NCBI GenBank assembly: GCA_029379385.1
Contig: CM055618.1
Location: 3,234,134-3,298,133 of the forward strand
DNA length: 64,000 nt
From: Quillaja saponaria
Lineage: Eukaryota; Streptophyta; Magnoliopsida; Fabales; Quillajaceae
Direction: 5' to 3'
Of the stretch, positions 10,960 through 23,500 are shown piece after piece. Both the position numbers and the translations under genes were made by a program. The notes beneath the pieces were generated by a model. The model made no database searches. It saw only the letters and a list, made by a program, of their open reading frames with translations, and was not told the DNA's origin. Every line of letters starts with the position of its first letter. Positions within the stretch are counted from its first letter, which is position 1.

Positions 10960-13385
10960 TCACACAAGATCTCCAAACCCGAGGTCGGAAATGGTTGAGG
11001 TTCACCTGGTCCATCCAACGGCCCTGATAGGGAACTCGACCTCCCTGGTGCTCGCAGTCCAGGCAAGCGGAGCCCATGCGGTCCGAACCTCCGCCGAAGT
11101 TCAGGCAAGAAATCTCCAAACCCTGGGATCGAAAACGGTTGAGGTTCACCTGGTCGATCCAACGGCCCTAATAGGGAACTCGACCTCCCCGGTGCTCGAG
11201 GTCCAGGCAAACGAGGCCCATGTGGTCTGAGCCTCAACCGAGTTTCGCGTAAGAAATCTCCAAACCTGGGGTCGGAAACGGTGGAGGTTCACCTGGTCGA
11301 TCCAATAGCCATGACAGGGAACTCGACCTCCCTGTTGCTAGCAGTCCAGGCAAGCGGGGCCCATGCGGTCCGAGCCTTTGCCGAGTTCGCGCAAGAAATC
11401 TCCAAACCCGAGGTCAGAAACAGTTGAGGTTCACCTGGTCGATCCAACGGCCCTGACAGAGAACTCGACTTCCCCGGTGCTCGCTGTCCAGGCAAGCGAG
11501 GCCCATGCGGTCCGAACCACCGCCGAGTTCGCGCAAGAAATCTCCAAACCCGTGGTCAGAAACGGTTGAGGTTCACCTGGTTGATCCAATGGCCCTGACA
11601 GGGAACTCGACCTCCCCGGTGCTCACATTCCAAGTATGCGGGGCCTATGCGGTCTGAGCCTTCGACGAGGTCGCGCAAGAAATCTCCAAACCTGGGGTCG
11701 GAAACGGTTGAGGTTCACCTGGTCAATCCAACGGCCCTGACAGGGAACTCGACTTCCTCGGTGCTTGCTGTCAAGGTAAGCGAGGCCCATGAGTTCCTAA
11801 GCCTCCGCCGAGTTCGCGCAAGAAATCTCCAAACCTAGGGTCAGAAACGGTTGAGGTTCACCTGGTCGATCCAACAGCCCTGACAGGGAACTCGACCTCC
11901 CTGGTGCTCGCTGTCCAGGCAAGCGGGGCCCATGTAGTCCGAGCCTCTGCCGAGTTCGCGCAAGAAATCTCCAAACCCAGGGTCGGAAACAGGTGGAGGT
12001 TCACCTGGTCGATCCAACGGTCATGACAGGGAACTCGACCTCCCCATTGTTCGTAGTCCAGGCAAGTGGGGCCCATGCGGTCCGAGCCTTTGCCGAGTTT
12101 ACGCAAGAAATCTCCAAACCCGAGGTCAGAAACAGTTGAGGTTCACCTGGTCGATCTAACGGCCCTAACAGGATACTCGACCTCCCCGGTGCTTGCTCGC
12201 GGTCCAGGCAAGCGAGGCCCATGCAGTCTGAGCCTCTGCCGAGTTCGCGCAAGAAATCTCCAAACCTAGGGTCGGAAACAGTTGAGGTTCACCTAGTCGA
12301 TCCAACGACCCTGACAAGGAACTCGACCTTTCCGGTGCTCGCGGTCCAGGCAAGCGATCCCCATGCAGTCCGAGCCTCCGCCGAGTTCCTGCAAGAAATC
12401 TCCAAACCCGGGGTCAGAAACGGTTGAGGTTCACCTGGTCAATCCAACGGCCTTTACAGGGTACTCGACTTCCCCGGTGCTCGCTGTCCAATTAAGCGAG
12501 GCCCATGCGGTCCGAGCTTTCACCAATTTTGCGCAATAAATCTCTAAACCCGGGGTCGGAAACAGTTGAGGTTCACCTGGTCGATCCAACGACCCTGACA
12601 GGGAACTCGACCTCCCCGGTGGTCGCATACAAGGCAAGCAGAGTCCATGCGGTCCGACCCTCCTCCGAGTTCTCGTAAGAAATCTCCAAACTTGGGGTCG
12701 GAAACGGTTGAGGTTCACCTGGTCCATCCAACGGCCCTGACAGGGAACTCGACTTCCCCGGTGCTCGCGATCCAGGCAAGCGATGCCCATGCGGTCCGAG
12801 CCTCTGCCGAGTTCGCAAAAGAAATCTCCAAAACCCGGGGTCGAAAACGGTTGAGGTTCACTTGGTCCATCCAACGGCCCTGACAGGGAGCTCGACCTCC
12901 TCGGTGCTTGCATACCGGGTAAGCGGAGCCCATGCGGTCAGACCCTCTGCCGAGTTTGCGTAAGAAATCTCCAAACTCGGGGTCGGAAACGGTTGAGGTT
13001 CACCTGGTCGATCTAACGGCCCTGACAGGGAACTTGACCTCCTCGGTGCTCGCGGTCCAGGCAAGCGAGGCCAATGCGATCCGAGCCTCCGTCGAGTTCG
13101 CGCAAGAAATCTCCAAACCCGAGGTCAGAAACGGTTGAGGTTCACCTGGTCAATCCAACGGCCTTTACAGGGTACTCGACTTCCCCGGTGCTCGTTGTCC
13201 AATCAAGCGAGGCCCATGCGGTCTGAGCCTCCACCGATTTCGGGCAAGAAATCTCCAAACCCGGGGTTGGAAATAGTTGAGGTTCACCTGGTCAATCTAA
13301 CGGCCCTGACAGGGAACTCGACCTCCCCGGTGCTCGCAATTCAGGCAAGTGAGGCCGCCAGGTTTCAATCCTGCAGTCCGAGCTT
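10960..13385 (+). repeat. GC-rich tandem array 2, about 142 bp x 17
   Basis: The landmark TTCACCTGGTCGATCCAACG starts at 11001, 11145, 11288, 11430, 11572, 11714, 11857, 12000, 12142, 12288, 12430, 12572, 12714, 12857, 12999, 13141 and 13283. Most spacings are 142-143 bp, with two of 144 and 146. Each unit contains CCCTGACAGGG (short hairpin), GAACTCGACCTCC, GTCCAGGCAAGCG, CATGCGGTCCGAGCCTC and GCAAGAAATCTCCAAACC. The period is not a multiple of three, so the many overlapping ORFs here cannot be one protein. The array is markedly more GC-rich than its surroundings. Confidence 0.93.
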
Positions 13386-13438
13386 GAATATTTAACTCTC
13401 CAAAGGTGGATTCTAGTACTGAATGAATTTTTAATTGT

Positions 13439-13525
13439 AAAGCATATTGTTTTGCCCTCATATGTGCCTAACAAATTTTCTTTTGAGATCAACTGTTTGA
13501 CCGTAGTTGCAGGAAAATTTTATAG
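13439..13525 (+). repeat. Right flanking repeat of array 2
   Basis: Same orientation as the copy at 10825-10918. Shared blocks include CATATGTG-C-TAA, TTTTGTTGAGATC / TTTTGAGATC and TAGTTGCAGGAAA. Confidence 0.65.
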
Positions 13526-13677
13526 CCCAAGACAAAGGAAGTTAGAATCTACGAGCTCACCCCAACGTTGCAAGGCTTGGAGCCAAAAGCTCGTCTGCTA
13601 AGAAAAAGCTCAATTAACACTGTGGTTTTGCCCTTGGTTGACTTTAAGTCCGAATCACTTCATTCCTCGAACTTGTT

Positions 13678-14042
13678 TTTGGGGGTACTTATGTTAATAC
13701 AAATATTAACTTAAGCCTAATAAGCCCAGGCCCACCAAAGGCCCTACAAATACAAAGCTCTCACATTCTCAAAAAAGGTCATTCTTTCTACACTTTATAG
13801 CTCTCCCCTTATCTCTCTAGATACTGACTTGAGCTTCAGAGTGCTAACAGGTCTCCAGGACCACTCCTGCAGGTGCATTGAGGAGACCTCCAGCTCGGAC
13901 ACATTGAGGAGACCTCCTCGCCAGGTCTCCAGCTCGGACAAGTAGGAGGCATTGAGGAGACCACCTCACCAGGTCTCCAACTCGGACACATTGAGGAGAC
14001 CACCTCGCCAGGTCTCCAGCTTGGACAAATCCGACATTAACA
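13678..14042 (+). repeat. 3' LTR with preceding G-rich tract
   Basis: TTTGGGGGTACTTA immediately before 13692 is the likely plus-strand primer (polypurine-tract position). The LTR proper is 13692-14042 and is followed by target duplication ATAAT. Confidence 0.85.
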
Positions 14043-14047
14043 ATAAT

Positions 14048-14600
14048 AATATGAGGTTTTTGAGAAAGAAAAATAGAGTTAAAAAAGATACTGGCTGAAG
14101 ATATTGAACAAAGCGACTTAGTATCCGTCAAAATTTCACGATATGGAACAAGTTCTTTGTAAATATAAAATTTAAAATGTTAACCATAATTGTCACGCTA
14201 CTTAAGAAAATGGAACAGTTCGACAGTAATATAAGAGAAGATACATTATGAAATTGGAAGGTTAAAATGGGTTCCATTTTCATTAAAAAGTGTGTAGAAT
14301 TTGTCTTTTTCCCAAACTCTTTTTCTCTCCCTCGGAGTTAGGAAAAAGAAAAAGAACAAAATAATTACCAAATTCTACCCATTGGACAGATTTTTAAAAA
14401 ACAAATAAAGGCGTATGATTGTTACTCACTGTTGGGCCAGCAATGGTAAATTTTTAAAAAAAATTAAGAGGGGCACGGTTGGTAATCAGGGATATGGTGG
14501 GGTTTATTTTTATGATTTATGACAATGGATATGGTGGGAATAAAGGGAAAAAAGTATAGGGCAATTTGAAAAGGGATAATTGGTCTCAACAGTGCGTTTG
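14048..14600. other. AT-rich spacer, no gene seen
   Basis: The stretch is A-rich and T-rich with short purine runs such as GGGATATGGTGGGG. The ORF on the minus strand overlapping its end has no recognised homology. Confidence 0.5.
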
Positions 14601-14760
14601 GGAAGCTGGGCCGAGGCTGCTTCTTGGCCACCACAGTCGGAGCAGCTAGCGCCGCAGGACACGACAACCCGAATGGGCTGCTACTCATCCTAGGCATCAT
14701 AGTAGCCCTAGGCTATGCCAAGACACTGAGGCAGCAGGGGTACCGCCAAGGAGGATTAGG
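14600..14760 (+). other. GC-rich island with a hydrophobic frame, unidentified
   Basis: The plus strand reads GKLGRGCFLATTVGAASAAG followed by a membrane-like run (GLLLILGIIVALGYAKTL) without stops for about 55 codons. It is clearly richer in GC than both sides. There is no ATG in frame, and I do not recognise it. It could be a captured exon fragment of a nuclear gene inside a dead element. The call is weak. Confidence 0.25.
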
Positions 14761-14934
14761 TTTAGGGTTTAAATTATCTATTTGTAATGGCATTTAACCT
14801 CATTCTTGTCTTACAATGTAAACTTAATATACTATCCCCTAAAAATATTTATGACATTCAAACAAAAAGAAAGATTAACATTAGTCAATGTACAGGAAAA
14901 ATCATGTTCACATTCAGCATAACAGCAATCTTTA

Positions 14935-15480
14935 TGTCATAACCTGATATCGTAAAGTCGAGATATAGACATAACGTGTAAATTTTAGGTATAAAATTAA
15001 AAAAATATGAACAAATTAAATAAATAGCAATATAATTAAACAAGTTATAACCCGATATCCTAGTATGCGTTTTAAAATTTTATGTATAATTTATTGTTGT
15101 AAATTAAATAAAATAAAGTGGATGAATAATGAATACATGCATATACACCTAGAATAAAACTCCACCACAAATTTATAGTTTGACTTTGCCTTTCCCCCAC
15201 CGCATTTGCCTTTCCTCCTATTTTGTTGGCCCTCCACTATTTTAGAAAACTCTCAAATGTTCATGGCTGGCCATGAACTCCAGCTTGTTCTTCATGTTGG
15301 GTAATTTCTTTCCTTTTTTTTTTTTTTTTGGTTCAAGTCATGCTTCTCCTATCCTTCCCTACTGTGACAACCCCTTCTCTTGTAACAACTATTTTGGCAG
15401 CTTGGTAGAGCAGCCTTGTTAGGCATTGGTTTAGCCCTATTTGGGTGTTGCTTTAGCCATGCATACTTCCTTTTTCTTGG
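14935..15480 (+). mobile_element. 5' part of a long LTR, family L
   Basis: The sequence starts TGTCATAACCTGATATCG, like the intact solo LTR at 59346 (TGTCATAACCCTTATAACTCGATATCG). It follows the same order: GAGATATAGACATAACGTG, a second GATATCCTAGT block, a CTCCACCACAA motif and a gene-free pyrimidine-rich part. It breaks off where an inverted Athila-like LTR begins. The 3' half is missing here. Confidence 0.65.
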
Positions 15481-16724
15481 TGATTTCACTCACACTTCAT
15501 TTGAATTACCTTTATCTTATCATGCTCAGTTATGATATTATGTTATTAACCTAGGATTCTAAATTAATTATAAGAATCTTTCAATTGCTTATAATTCATA
15601 CCTTATTTAATTAATTCCCTATATGTCTATGAGAATTGAATTAAATAAGATTCATTAAAAACAATTCTAAATTGGCTACACATGGTATATAGGTATATGC
15701 CTATCCTATATGTGAATCAAATTCAATCAATAAAGTGAAAGAATTCAAACATATGCTATATCACTAAAGGCTAACCTATATTTCTTTCATCAAGGTTCCT
15801 CTAGATTACCAAATCTATCTAATTGGTGATCAAGCAACTAGAAGCAATAAACATAAAATGATATAAATAACATAAATACCAAAACCTAAGCAATCCATAA
15901 ATAAAACTAAATCAAATTACATGTAAGTTCTATCATAAAGGAATAAGAAAAAACTATAAAGATGGCTGTCTTTAAGCTCTTCGAAATCCCTTGCTCCTCT
16001 AGCTCCAAAGCATGCTCAATCTTTTCTCTATCACGAACTCTAGACTATATTTAAACCTCAGTCCTCCTCTTTTATTTATAGCTTTTTTTCCTCTTATTTT
16101 GGATAAACTAGAAGTCTTCAAACTCCTCAAAATTTGTACAAGTGTCGTGGCTCAAACATATATGGCATTGCAGCTTCACAGAATCTGTATAATCTCAATA
16201 GGACTAATTCTTCTTCACGTTACGGCCTCATATTCCTATGCGCTGTTGCACTAAATCCTTGCTTGGTTTACGAAATTCATCCTTCCTTTGACGCTACAAC
16301 TTCATCCTTATCGCACTGCGGCATTTATCTTCATTCGTTGCAGCTTCAAGGTACCTGACTTATGTACTTTTCTCCCTTTGTATTAGCGTCGCGACTTCAT
16401 AATGGTGGCACTGCGGCGTTGTTCTCTTTGTCTTTTTTCCTTAATTCTTCCTTTTAGAGCGCCGCGGCTTCATTTTATGTAGTGCTATGGAACTAGTTGA
16501 TCAGCTCCTCTTCTTTGATTCACACTAGGACACTGCAAAGACACCTAAAACAAATTAAATATCAAAATTTGGAAAACTACTCCTAATTAAGATAAAAACT
16601 CTACAAAACTCCTAAAACAACTCTAACACTATATTTAACTAGTACTCTAACTTAAAATATTAGGATTAGGATCAAATATGAATTAAATTTATAGTAAAAT
16701 AACTCTATTACTCTAGAGTTATCA
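15480..16724 (-). mobile_element. Truncated Athila-like LTR, minus strand
   Basis: Read on the minus strand from 16724 it starts TGATAACTC and follows the LTR at 40304-41701: the TTTTAGGAGTTTT block, GC-containing middle, TTTGGTATTTATG, and AACCTAGG...TAAT near the far end. About the last 230 bp of the LTR are missing at the 15480 side, so it is a broken solo LTR. Short ORFs inside are noise. Confidence 0.6.
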
Positions 16725-16726
16725 AG

Positions 16727-16818
16727 TGTTATAATTCGTATCGTGAAATCGAGATATAGACATAATGTGTAAATTGTCTTTATAAAATTAGAACAAATTG
16801 GTGTAACTCTTGATTGTA

Positions 16819-16870
<52 letters not shown>

Positions 16871-19800
16871 GTAGATACACATAATTATAAAATTTATTTT
16901 CACCATTTTGGTTGACTTGGACTTAGAGATAAGTAAAATTAGTATATATATATATATATATATATAAACATATAAGTGGAATTAATTTGGGCCATATGTG
17001 TAAAAAGGTGGTCAATCATTGTATTATTTTATTATTTTATATTGTTTTGCTTTATTCCCTTTTGTTTTATGGTGACCGACCTTTGTTCTTGTAGCTTGTC
17101 CTCCTTGTTTTGGCACCAGAAACTCAGTCCTTATCCCATGTTACCATTCCCTCGGATGCAACCTAGAGATCTTATTGCAACTTGGTTTAGTTTACTCATA
17201 AATATATATATATATAAATACATAAATAAAAAATCAAATTTCCTTTCTCTCCCTTGGTGCGATGGATTGACTTCCTTTAAATCTCAAAAACTCAGCTTGT
17301 TCACAGCCATAAGAGTTTTGCAACGGCTCTGTTTCTGGTACTTTCTTGCTACCGTAATGCTAAGTCCTTCTCTTAGCTTGTGTTTTTTTTTTTCATTTTC
17401 TTGGTGTATACTAAGTTGGGTGGTTGTGTTTAGGATGTATAATTGAAAGGCAGCTAGTGTTTTCCTTTGTGGCTGCTTTGTTTTAGGTGGATTATAAGGT
17501 AAGTTTGAATCTTGTAGTAGTTTGTTTTTTTTCTTCTGCCAAACAAACCGTGACAGCCTTTAAAGCTTGGTAATTAGGTGCTTGTGTGTATCTTGCTTGG
17601 AGAGGCTTACTGTGCCTTAGTTAGGGTTAGCCGAGGGAGTTTTTTTAAGAGGGAAAAACGATTCTGTTTTAAGCTAATTTCAAGCTTTCAACTTATGCTT
17701 TTGATCATCCAATAGTTAGGTATTAAAGTAAGAAAGTGTAATAGGATACTTGAATATAAATACTTAATTAGAAGCCAATTATAACACTTGGATGTTTATT
17801 AGTTTAATTGTTATATATGCATCAAATTATTGATACTTAGTGAATTAAGTTAAAGACTAAATGGATGTAAATTAGAAATAGGAGTAAAACTTAAGAAAAA
17901 TAAAACATAAGAATGATGATCATATGAATTAGAAAAGAGTAATTTAAGAATTGGCTATATTCATGATGGGAATGTATAGTTTAAGTTTTAATTAACCTTA
18001 TGCAATTAAATTAAATTTAATTAATAATTAGAACATAAGTAATGTTAAGATTTATAAGACTATTTTGTTTGTGTTAGGAGGTATAAGTAGATATAAACTT
18101 ATATACGCGAAATAGGAATGTGTATCCTAAGTATTTAATAAGATGCTTATAAAAATTTAAATTTTATCACAGCATGGAAGTTAACTTATGTAAATTTCCA
18201 TTGTTAAATAGCTAATTAGGAAACATGAAACTTGACTATGTTAATGTTAAATTATAGAATTAGAATTCTTGAATAAGTTGAAGCCTGAAGTGAGGAAATA
18301 GGGGTTAATTGGTTATTGAATAGGAATCAAGGTTCAGATTTCATGGTTCATAGAAATCGAGTATTTCAGGTGTCTTATGGACTGAATTAAATTAAGAGTT
18401 CAAAAAAGAAAATGTAGCTTAAGGTCTTGAGTTGATTTCTGCAAATTTTTTTAATTTGGTCTAAGTATATTTGTCGAAAGATTTGCTGGACTACAGCTAG
18501 GTCTATGCAGGATTTTTAGTGAACTTCAGTCAGTTCTAAAGACTTTGTCATAGGTTGTAATTTGAATTAGCCTAGAACCTCTAAATAAAAGTTGTTCCAA
18601 ACATACTACAGAGTAAATTTGGAGTGGTTCAGGTGTTAATTCTATTTTGGAGGTATTAGAAGTCATGGCTATGATTTTCGAGTCCTGAATATACCTGTTT
18701 TAAAGTAATTAAGATTAGAGGGTCTTAAAGGATGAATTAGGAGAAGAGTTCTGAAGATGAAATGTTCCTAACATCTTGAAATACTAGAATGGAAAGTTTG
18801 TAATTTAACTCCCAAATATGAGAATTCTGTAAGCATCAAAATCAAGGGTTGGGAACTAGAAATTTGTGCAGTGCCCTGTTTTTGTTCATATGGGGAATCG
18901 AGTGAGTGCAAGGCTAATTTTAGGAAAAGTTTGTAAATAAGAAAGATAAATAACTTTCTAAAGTTAATGTTTAAACTTGGTTTTGTTCAATTTGGTTAAG
19001 TAAATAAGTAGAAATCAAATATATCTTAAAGATCATTGTGAAAATAATTAAAGAAAAGTTAACTTTAAATAAATACTTGAAACTGAGTAACTCTAAATTT
19101 CCGTAACTAAAAAGTTATTACTTAAGAATTTTCAAACTAAGTAACATATGGAAAACATAATTGCGGCTTCGAAAAGTATGGTTGAATTAATGAAGCGCTT
19201 GATCGCAAGTGAGTGACGAATGAAATCAGTTAAAGATGAGTGGTTAATTGTTACCCTTTGGTGGCTAGATTATTATGTGTGTTTGTAAGTGTATTTGAAT
19301 AAATGTTATTATATGGAAAAATAAGCATGTGCATTGTGTTTGTGAGTTATTTGAATTATGTTTGATGATTGAAATTGTTTATGGTTGATAAGGGCCAACA
19401 AAGTAAATTTTTCTCTAAAATGATTTTTATATCTAAATTTGAAATCCAAGTTCACCTATAACATTTTGATTTGATATTCTGATATAAGATACTCTAATTT
19501 TGATAATTATTTTAAAAGAAATGAGTGCTCAGCCCCAATAGGATGGATAATGTATGGAGAATTAACCTGTTGTGTGGGAGCATAACTGACCAGTGGGGGG
19601 AGATACTGTTGTGTAGGGCCAAGTTACTCGTTGGCCCTTTACTTGCTTTGTATGCTTTGGTTACCTTGGTAGTTTTAAGTGGATTATACAGTGTACTAAT
19701 TGAATTGTCTTGCTAAGTTTATATTTCTGTATTTTTATATGAGTAATCTTAGTAGTTTTAGAATATATGACATGTTGATATTAATTGATTATATATTCTA

Positions 19801-20527
19801 TACGTGTGTTTGGTGATGCTAATATCCTTTGGGTACAATTTTCTACTCACGGAGTCCATAAAACTCATCCATTTTCTGTGGTTATTGTTTTTTAGTAATA
19901 GGGCCTCGAGGACGGCTATTACCAATAATGGACCTTGCCAAATTTTAGGTGGCGAGGTAATTCTTCAGAATCTCAGTCTTGAAGTCAAAGAGTGAAAGTT
20001 TGCAGTCACATTAGAGCTGTGGGGTGTCCTGGTTTTAGTTATGTAATAGTCTAGTTGTTTGTATTATAATGAGAAACGTAGCGAAGCTCCTGGGCCTTGT
20101 TATCTTTGTTGTTGCTGTGTAAAAAAAGGAATATGATTTTTATGATGAAGTTAGGGTTACGGAGGATTCTTCAGAATCTCAGTCTTGAAGTCAAAGAGTG
20201 AAAGTTTGCAGTCACATTAGAGCTGTGGGGTGTCTGGTTTTATGTTATGTAATAGTCTAGTTGTTTGTTATTATAATGAGAAACGTAGCGAAGCTCCTTG
20301 GCCTTGTTATCTTTGTTGTTGCTGTGTAAAAAAGGAATATGAATTGTTTATATATTGGACATGTTCCACATTACGTGAAACCTCTGTCAAAATTTTCAGT
20401 AAAGTTTTTCTTTATTTTTAAGTATAATTGCTCAAGAGTTATATGCGTTTAGTTATGATGAAGTTAGGGTTACGGAGGTTTGGTTATCCAATCCTCTAGT
20501 AGTCATGCCTTTATAAGGGATTTGACA
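16727..20527 (+). mobile_element. Long LTR, family L (full-length-looking)
   Basis: It starts TGTTATAATTCGTATCG and ends in ...GGATTTGACA, colinear with the intact copy at 59346-62969. Shared blocks include GAATTTCA...GGTTCA, TGAGAATTCTATAAGC, GGCCAA...TAAATTTTTC, CTCAGCCCC, CTACTCACNGAGTCC, AACCTCTG and TGGTTATCCAAT. It contains (AT)n tracts at 16826-16862 and 16945-16965. Flanking 5-mers (TCAAG and TCAGT) do not match, so it is not a simple solo LTR. There is no coding potential; the 156-codon ORF at 16976-17446 is random. Confidence 0.6.
19960..20345 (+). repeat. Recent duplication of about 205 bp inside the LTR
   Basis: ATTCTTCAGAATCTCAGTCT starts at 19960 and again at 20165, and the following roughly 180 bp are nearly identical. 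The segment TTATGATGAAGTTAGGGTTACGGAGG also occurs twice, at 20139 and 20453. The order is therefore A-B-A-C-B, as expected from unequal recombination between short repeats within an LTR. High identity argues for a young event. Confidence 0.85.
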
Positions 20528-23500
20528 TCAGTGTAAGTTTTGTTGTGCTTGGTCTGGAGTTAGTGGAGGCAGTAATTTGTGGCAGCCACTCTTCCTTTTT
20601 CCTTAGCAAACTTTCCTTTCACAGCATAAGCAACCATCTTGGTCTTGGGCTTGTTAGTAGCTTGGCTTTGGTAGCAAGTTGGGCTGCAGCTATATGTCCT
20701 TTGTTTGGGTTGTGGTGTGAAGATGTTGATCCTCCTTTATTCGGCTAGCTATGGCTATAATTGAGAGATACTTGGCTGCAACTTATGTTGTAGAAGGTGG
20801 GTGTGTTCTAGCTACTGTTTGGGGGCAACAACACGCTCCTTATTAGTTTTAATTGTAGTGCAACCAACACCCCTAGTTTTGGATAGCTTTGTTAGTGGTA
20901 AATTCCAAGTTATTCCCTTGTTTATTTTTTGGTTTATTTGTTATTCCTTGATGTTGGTTAAGAGTTTAGATATTCCTTTGGGTGATTTGTGAGTGATAAG
21001 TACTTAAAGCTAGGATTTCATTTTTATTATGTTAATTGAAGGTTTGAAATTTAAGAAGCTAGGAGGATGAATTAGTTATGGGTCAAGGTTGAACAATGGA
21101 GGTTTTGGTTTGGGTTATTGTTAAACCTATATGATCTAAGTAAGTAGTAGCTTCTAAATGATTAAGTTAACTTCAAAATTATTGTGGATTATTAATAATG
21201 TTGAATTGATGTGGTGTGTTGATTAAATTGGGATAAATATATATATACACACACACACATCGAAAAAAGAATTTATGAGATGTTTGATAAAATGTTTACA
21301 AGAAAGTAGTTATGATATAATGAGTAAAACTTGGTAGATTTGATTCTTGGTGATTAGTTGTTATTTGATTTTGAATAAAAAAGTTCATAAACAAGAGCAA
21401 AGAATGGTTGGTTAATTTGGTGAGTTAATAATTTGATGAAATTGAGTAGTGAGTATGAATAAAGGATGTTTAGTTGTGGGTGAAGTGTTGTAAATATGAG
21501 TTAAGTGGTTATTGAGGGGATGCAGGGTCAGATTTTATAAGTTAGGGAAATCTGGTGTTTCAAGGTGTCTTACGAACTGAACTAGTTAAGGGTTTTAAAG
21601 AGAAAGTATAGCTTAGTGTCTTGAGATAATATTTGGAAAGTTTTGTAACCTAACTAGGGGTATATTTATCTTTAGATCTATTAAACTGTAGCTGGGTTTG
21701 TGCAGGATTTTAGATGAGCTTCAGTCAATCTGGAAAACTTTACTGGGGGTTGTAGTTTGAATTAGCTTAGAAACTATGAATAAGATTTGTTCCTAACATA
21801 TTAAATGACCAATCTAGAGCTTGATAGATTTTAATTCCATGTTATGTATATTTTGAAGGTGTTAGAAGTCATGGTTGTGATTTTTTGGGTCCTAATTGAA
21901 CATTTTCTGGTGTAACTGGTTTAAGAGAGTTTTAAAGAATTATTAGGAGTGAAGTGATGAAGATAAATTGTTCCTAACATCTTTACAAATTATATTGGAA
22001 AGTTTATAATTTAATTCCCAAGTATGAGAATTCTATAAGCATTGGAATCCGGGTCAGGCAACCATAAATTGTGTGTACCCTGTTTATGTTTATGTATGTA
22101 AGTGGGGATTTAAGTGGGTTCAAGGCTGATTTTAGGATAAGTTTCTCAATAATAAAGATAACTAATTTCATGGAGATAGTTTTTCGAACTTAGTTTTATT
22201 GAAATTGGTTAAAGTATGTAAGTTGAAATCAAACATATATCCAAGGTGGTTATGAAAAATGTCTAAAAGGGGTTAACTTTAAACAAATACTTGAAATTTA
22301 GTTCCTTTACATTTTCGTAATTAAGAGGTTATAACTTATAAAATAGACAAACTAAGTAACACTTGGAAAATTTAATTGTAGCTTTGGAAAGTGTTGTTGA
22401 GTTATTGACAAGAGGATAAATGCTAGAGGGAGTAACGAGTAAGATTAGTAAACGGTGAGTAGATAAATACTACCTTTTGGTTGCTAGACTAATATGTATA
22501 TTTGAATAGATATGTTTATATGGAAGCATAAGCATGTGTAGTATTTTATTGAGTTATTTAAATTGTGCTTGACTTGTAATTTTGTTTGTGTTTGATAAAA
22601 GCCAATAAAAGTATTTTTCTTTCCCAAATGATTTTTACTTCCGAAATAGAATATGGTGCACCTAGAATATTTTAATTTAATTATTGACATTGATTAAAAA
22701 GATTCGAGTAACTCAGCCCCAATGGTGGGATTTGTGAGGAGATATGAAGATTTCAGTAATTTCGTATTTCAGTGATTTTGTATTTTAGTAATTCTGTTTG
22801 GTGTGCGGGAGTAAAACTGCTTGGTAAGAGATATTTGGTGTGTGGGGTTGAGTTGATCTATTGGCCATTTGTATGCTTTAAGTGTGTTGTTTGAATTGTG
22901 AATTCTAAACATTATGATTTATTTATTCATCTTGTGTATTACATAATTTGTGATTAATTGATTATACTACAACTATATGTACGTACGAGTATCATTGAAA
23001 TAAGATATGAAACATAGCTACTTAAGATTATTTAATTTAAATGTGTTCTTTATGCTTTGATTGATGTTAGTACTCTTTGGGTATGTTTTTCTACTCACTG
23101 AGTCTAAAGGACTCACCACTCTTATGTTGATTTTTTTTAGTAACAGGATATTAGTATACATCATAGAAGAGTTCATGATTTGTCAATAGCATACGACAAG
23201 GTATTCTACAGGATCTCATACTTGAAACCAAAGGGTAAAAGTTTGCAGTCACATTAGGGTTTTGATTATAGTGTTGATTTTGTGTAATAGTTTAATGGTT
23301 GTTGTTTATGATATGGTGGGAGCAAAGCTCCCTATGTATATTGATGTTATGTAAACTGGTTGAATGTAATCAGGAATTATATATTTGTATTTTAGGCATG
23401 TTCCAATATATAGGGAACCTCTGCCTAAATTTTTAGTAAATTGTTACACATTTCAGTAAATAAACATTTGTAGTTAACTTGTGTTTTCTAAAATTTACTT

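Larger units (their letters stand above)
8503..14047 (+). mobile_element. Complete LARD-like non-autonomous LTR retrotransposon (TSD ATAAT)
   Basis: Two long direct repeats (8508-8859 and 13692-14042, 352 and 351 bp) both start TGTTAATACAAATATTAAC and end GACATTAACA, with TG...CA ends. They are flanked by the identical 5-bp target duplication ATAAT (8503-8507 and 14043-14047). A primer-binding site follows the 5' LTR and a G-rich tract precedes the 3' LTR, setting the orientation. The 4.8-kb interior has no gag, protease, reverse transcriptase or integrase. It contains two GC-rich tandem arrays and AT-rich filler. Size and lack of coding fit a large retrotransposon derivative mobilised by an autonomous partner, probably Ty3/gypsy from the primer site. 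Confidence 0.88.

Noticed and set aside
10960..13385. CRISPR-like array
   Set aside because: Units are contiguous imperfect copies without unique spacers, in a plant retrotransposon.
10850..13395. Many overlapping ORFs of 60-160 codons on both strands
   Set aside because: They lie in the 142-bp array. The period is not divisible by three, so each frame rotates from unit to unit; low AT content alone explains the lack of stops.
16976..17446. 156-codon plus-strand ORF with hydrophobic composition
   Set aside because: It is inside a long LTR, T-rich, with no homologous motif; related LTR copies do not keep it open.
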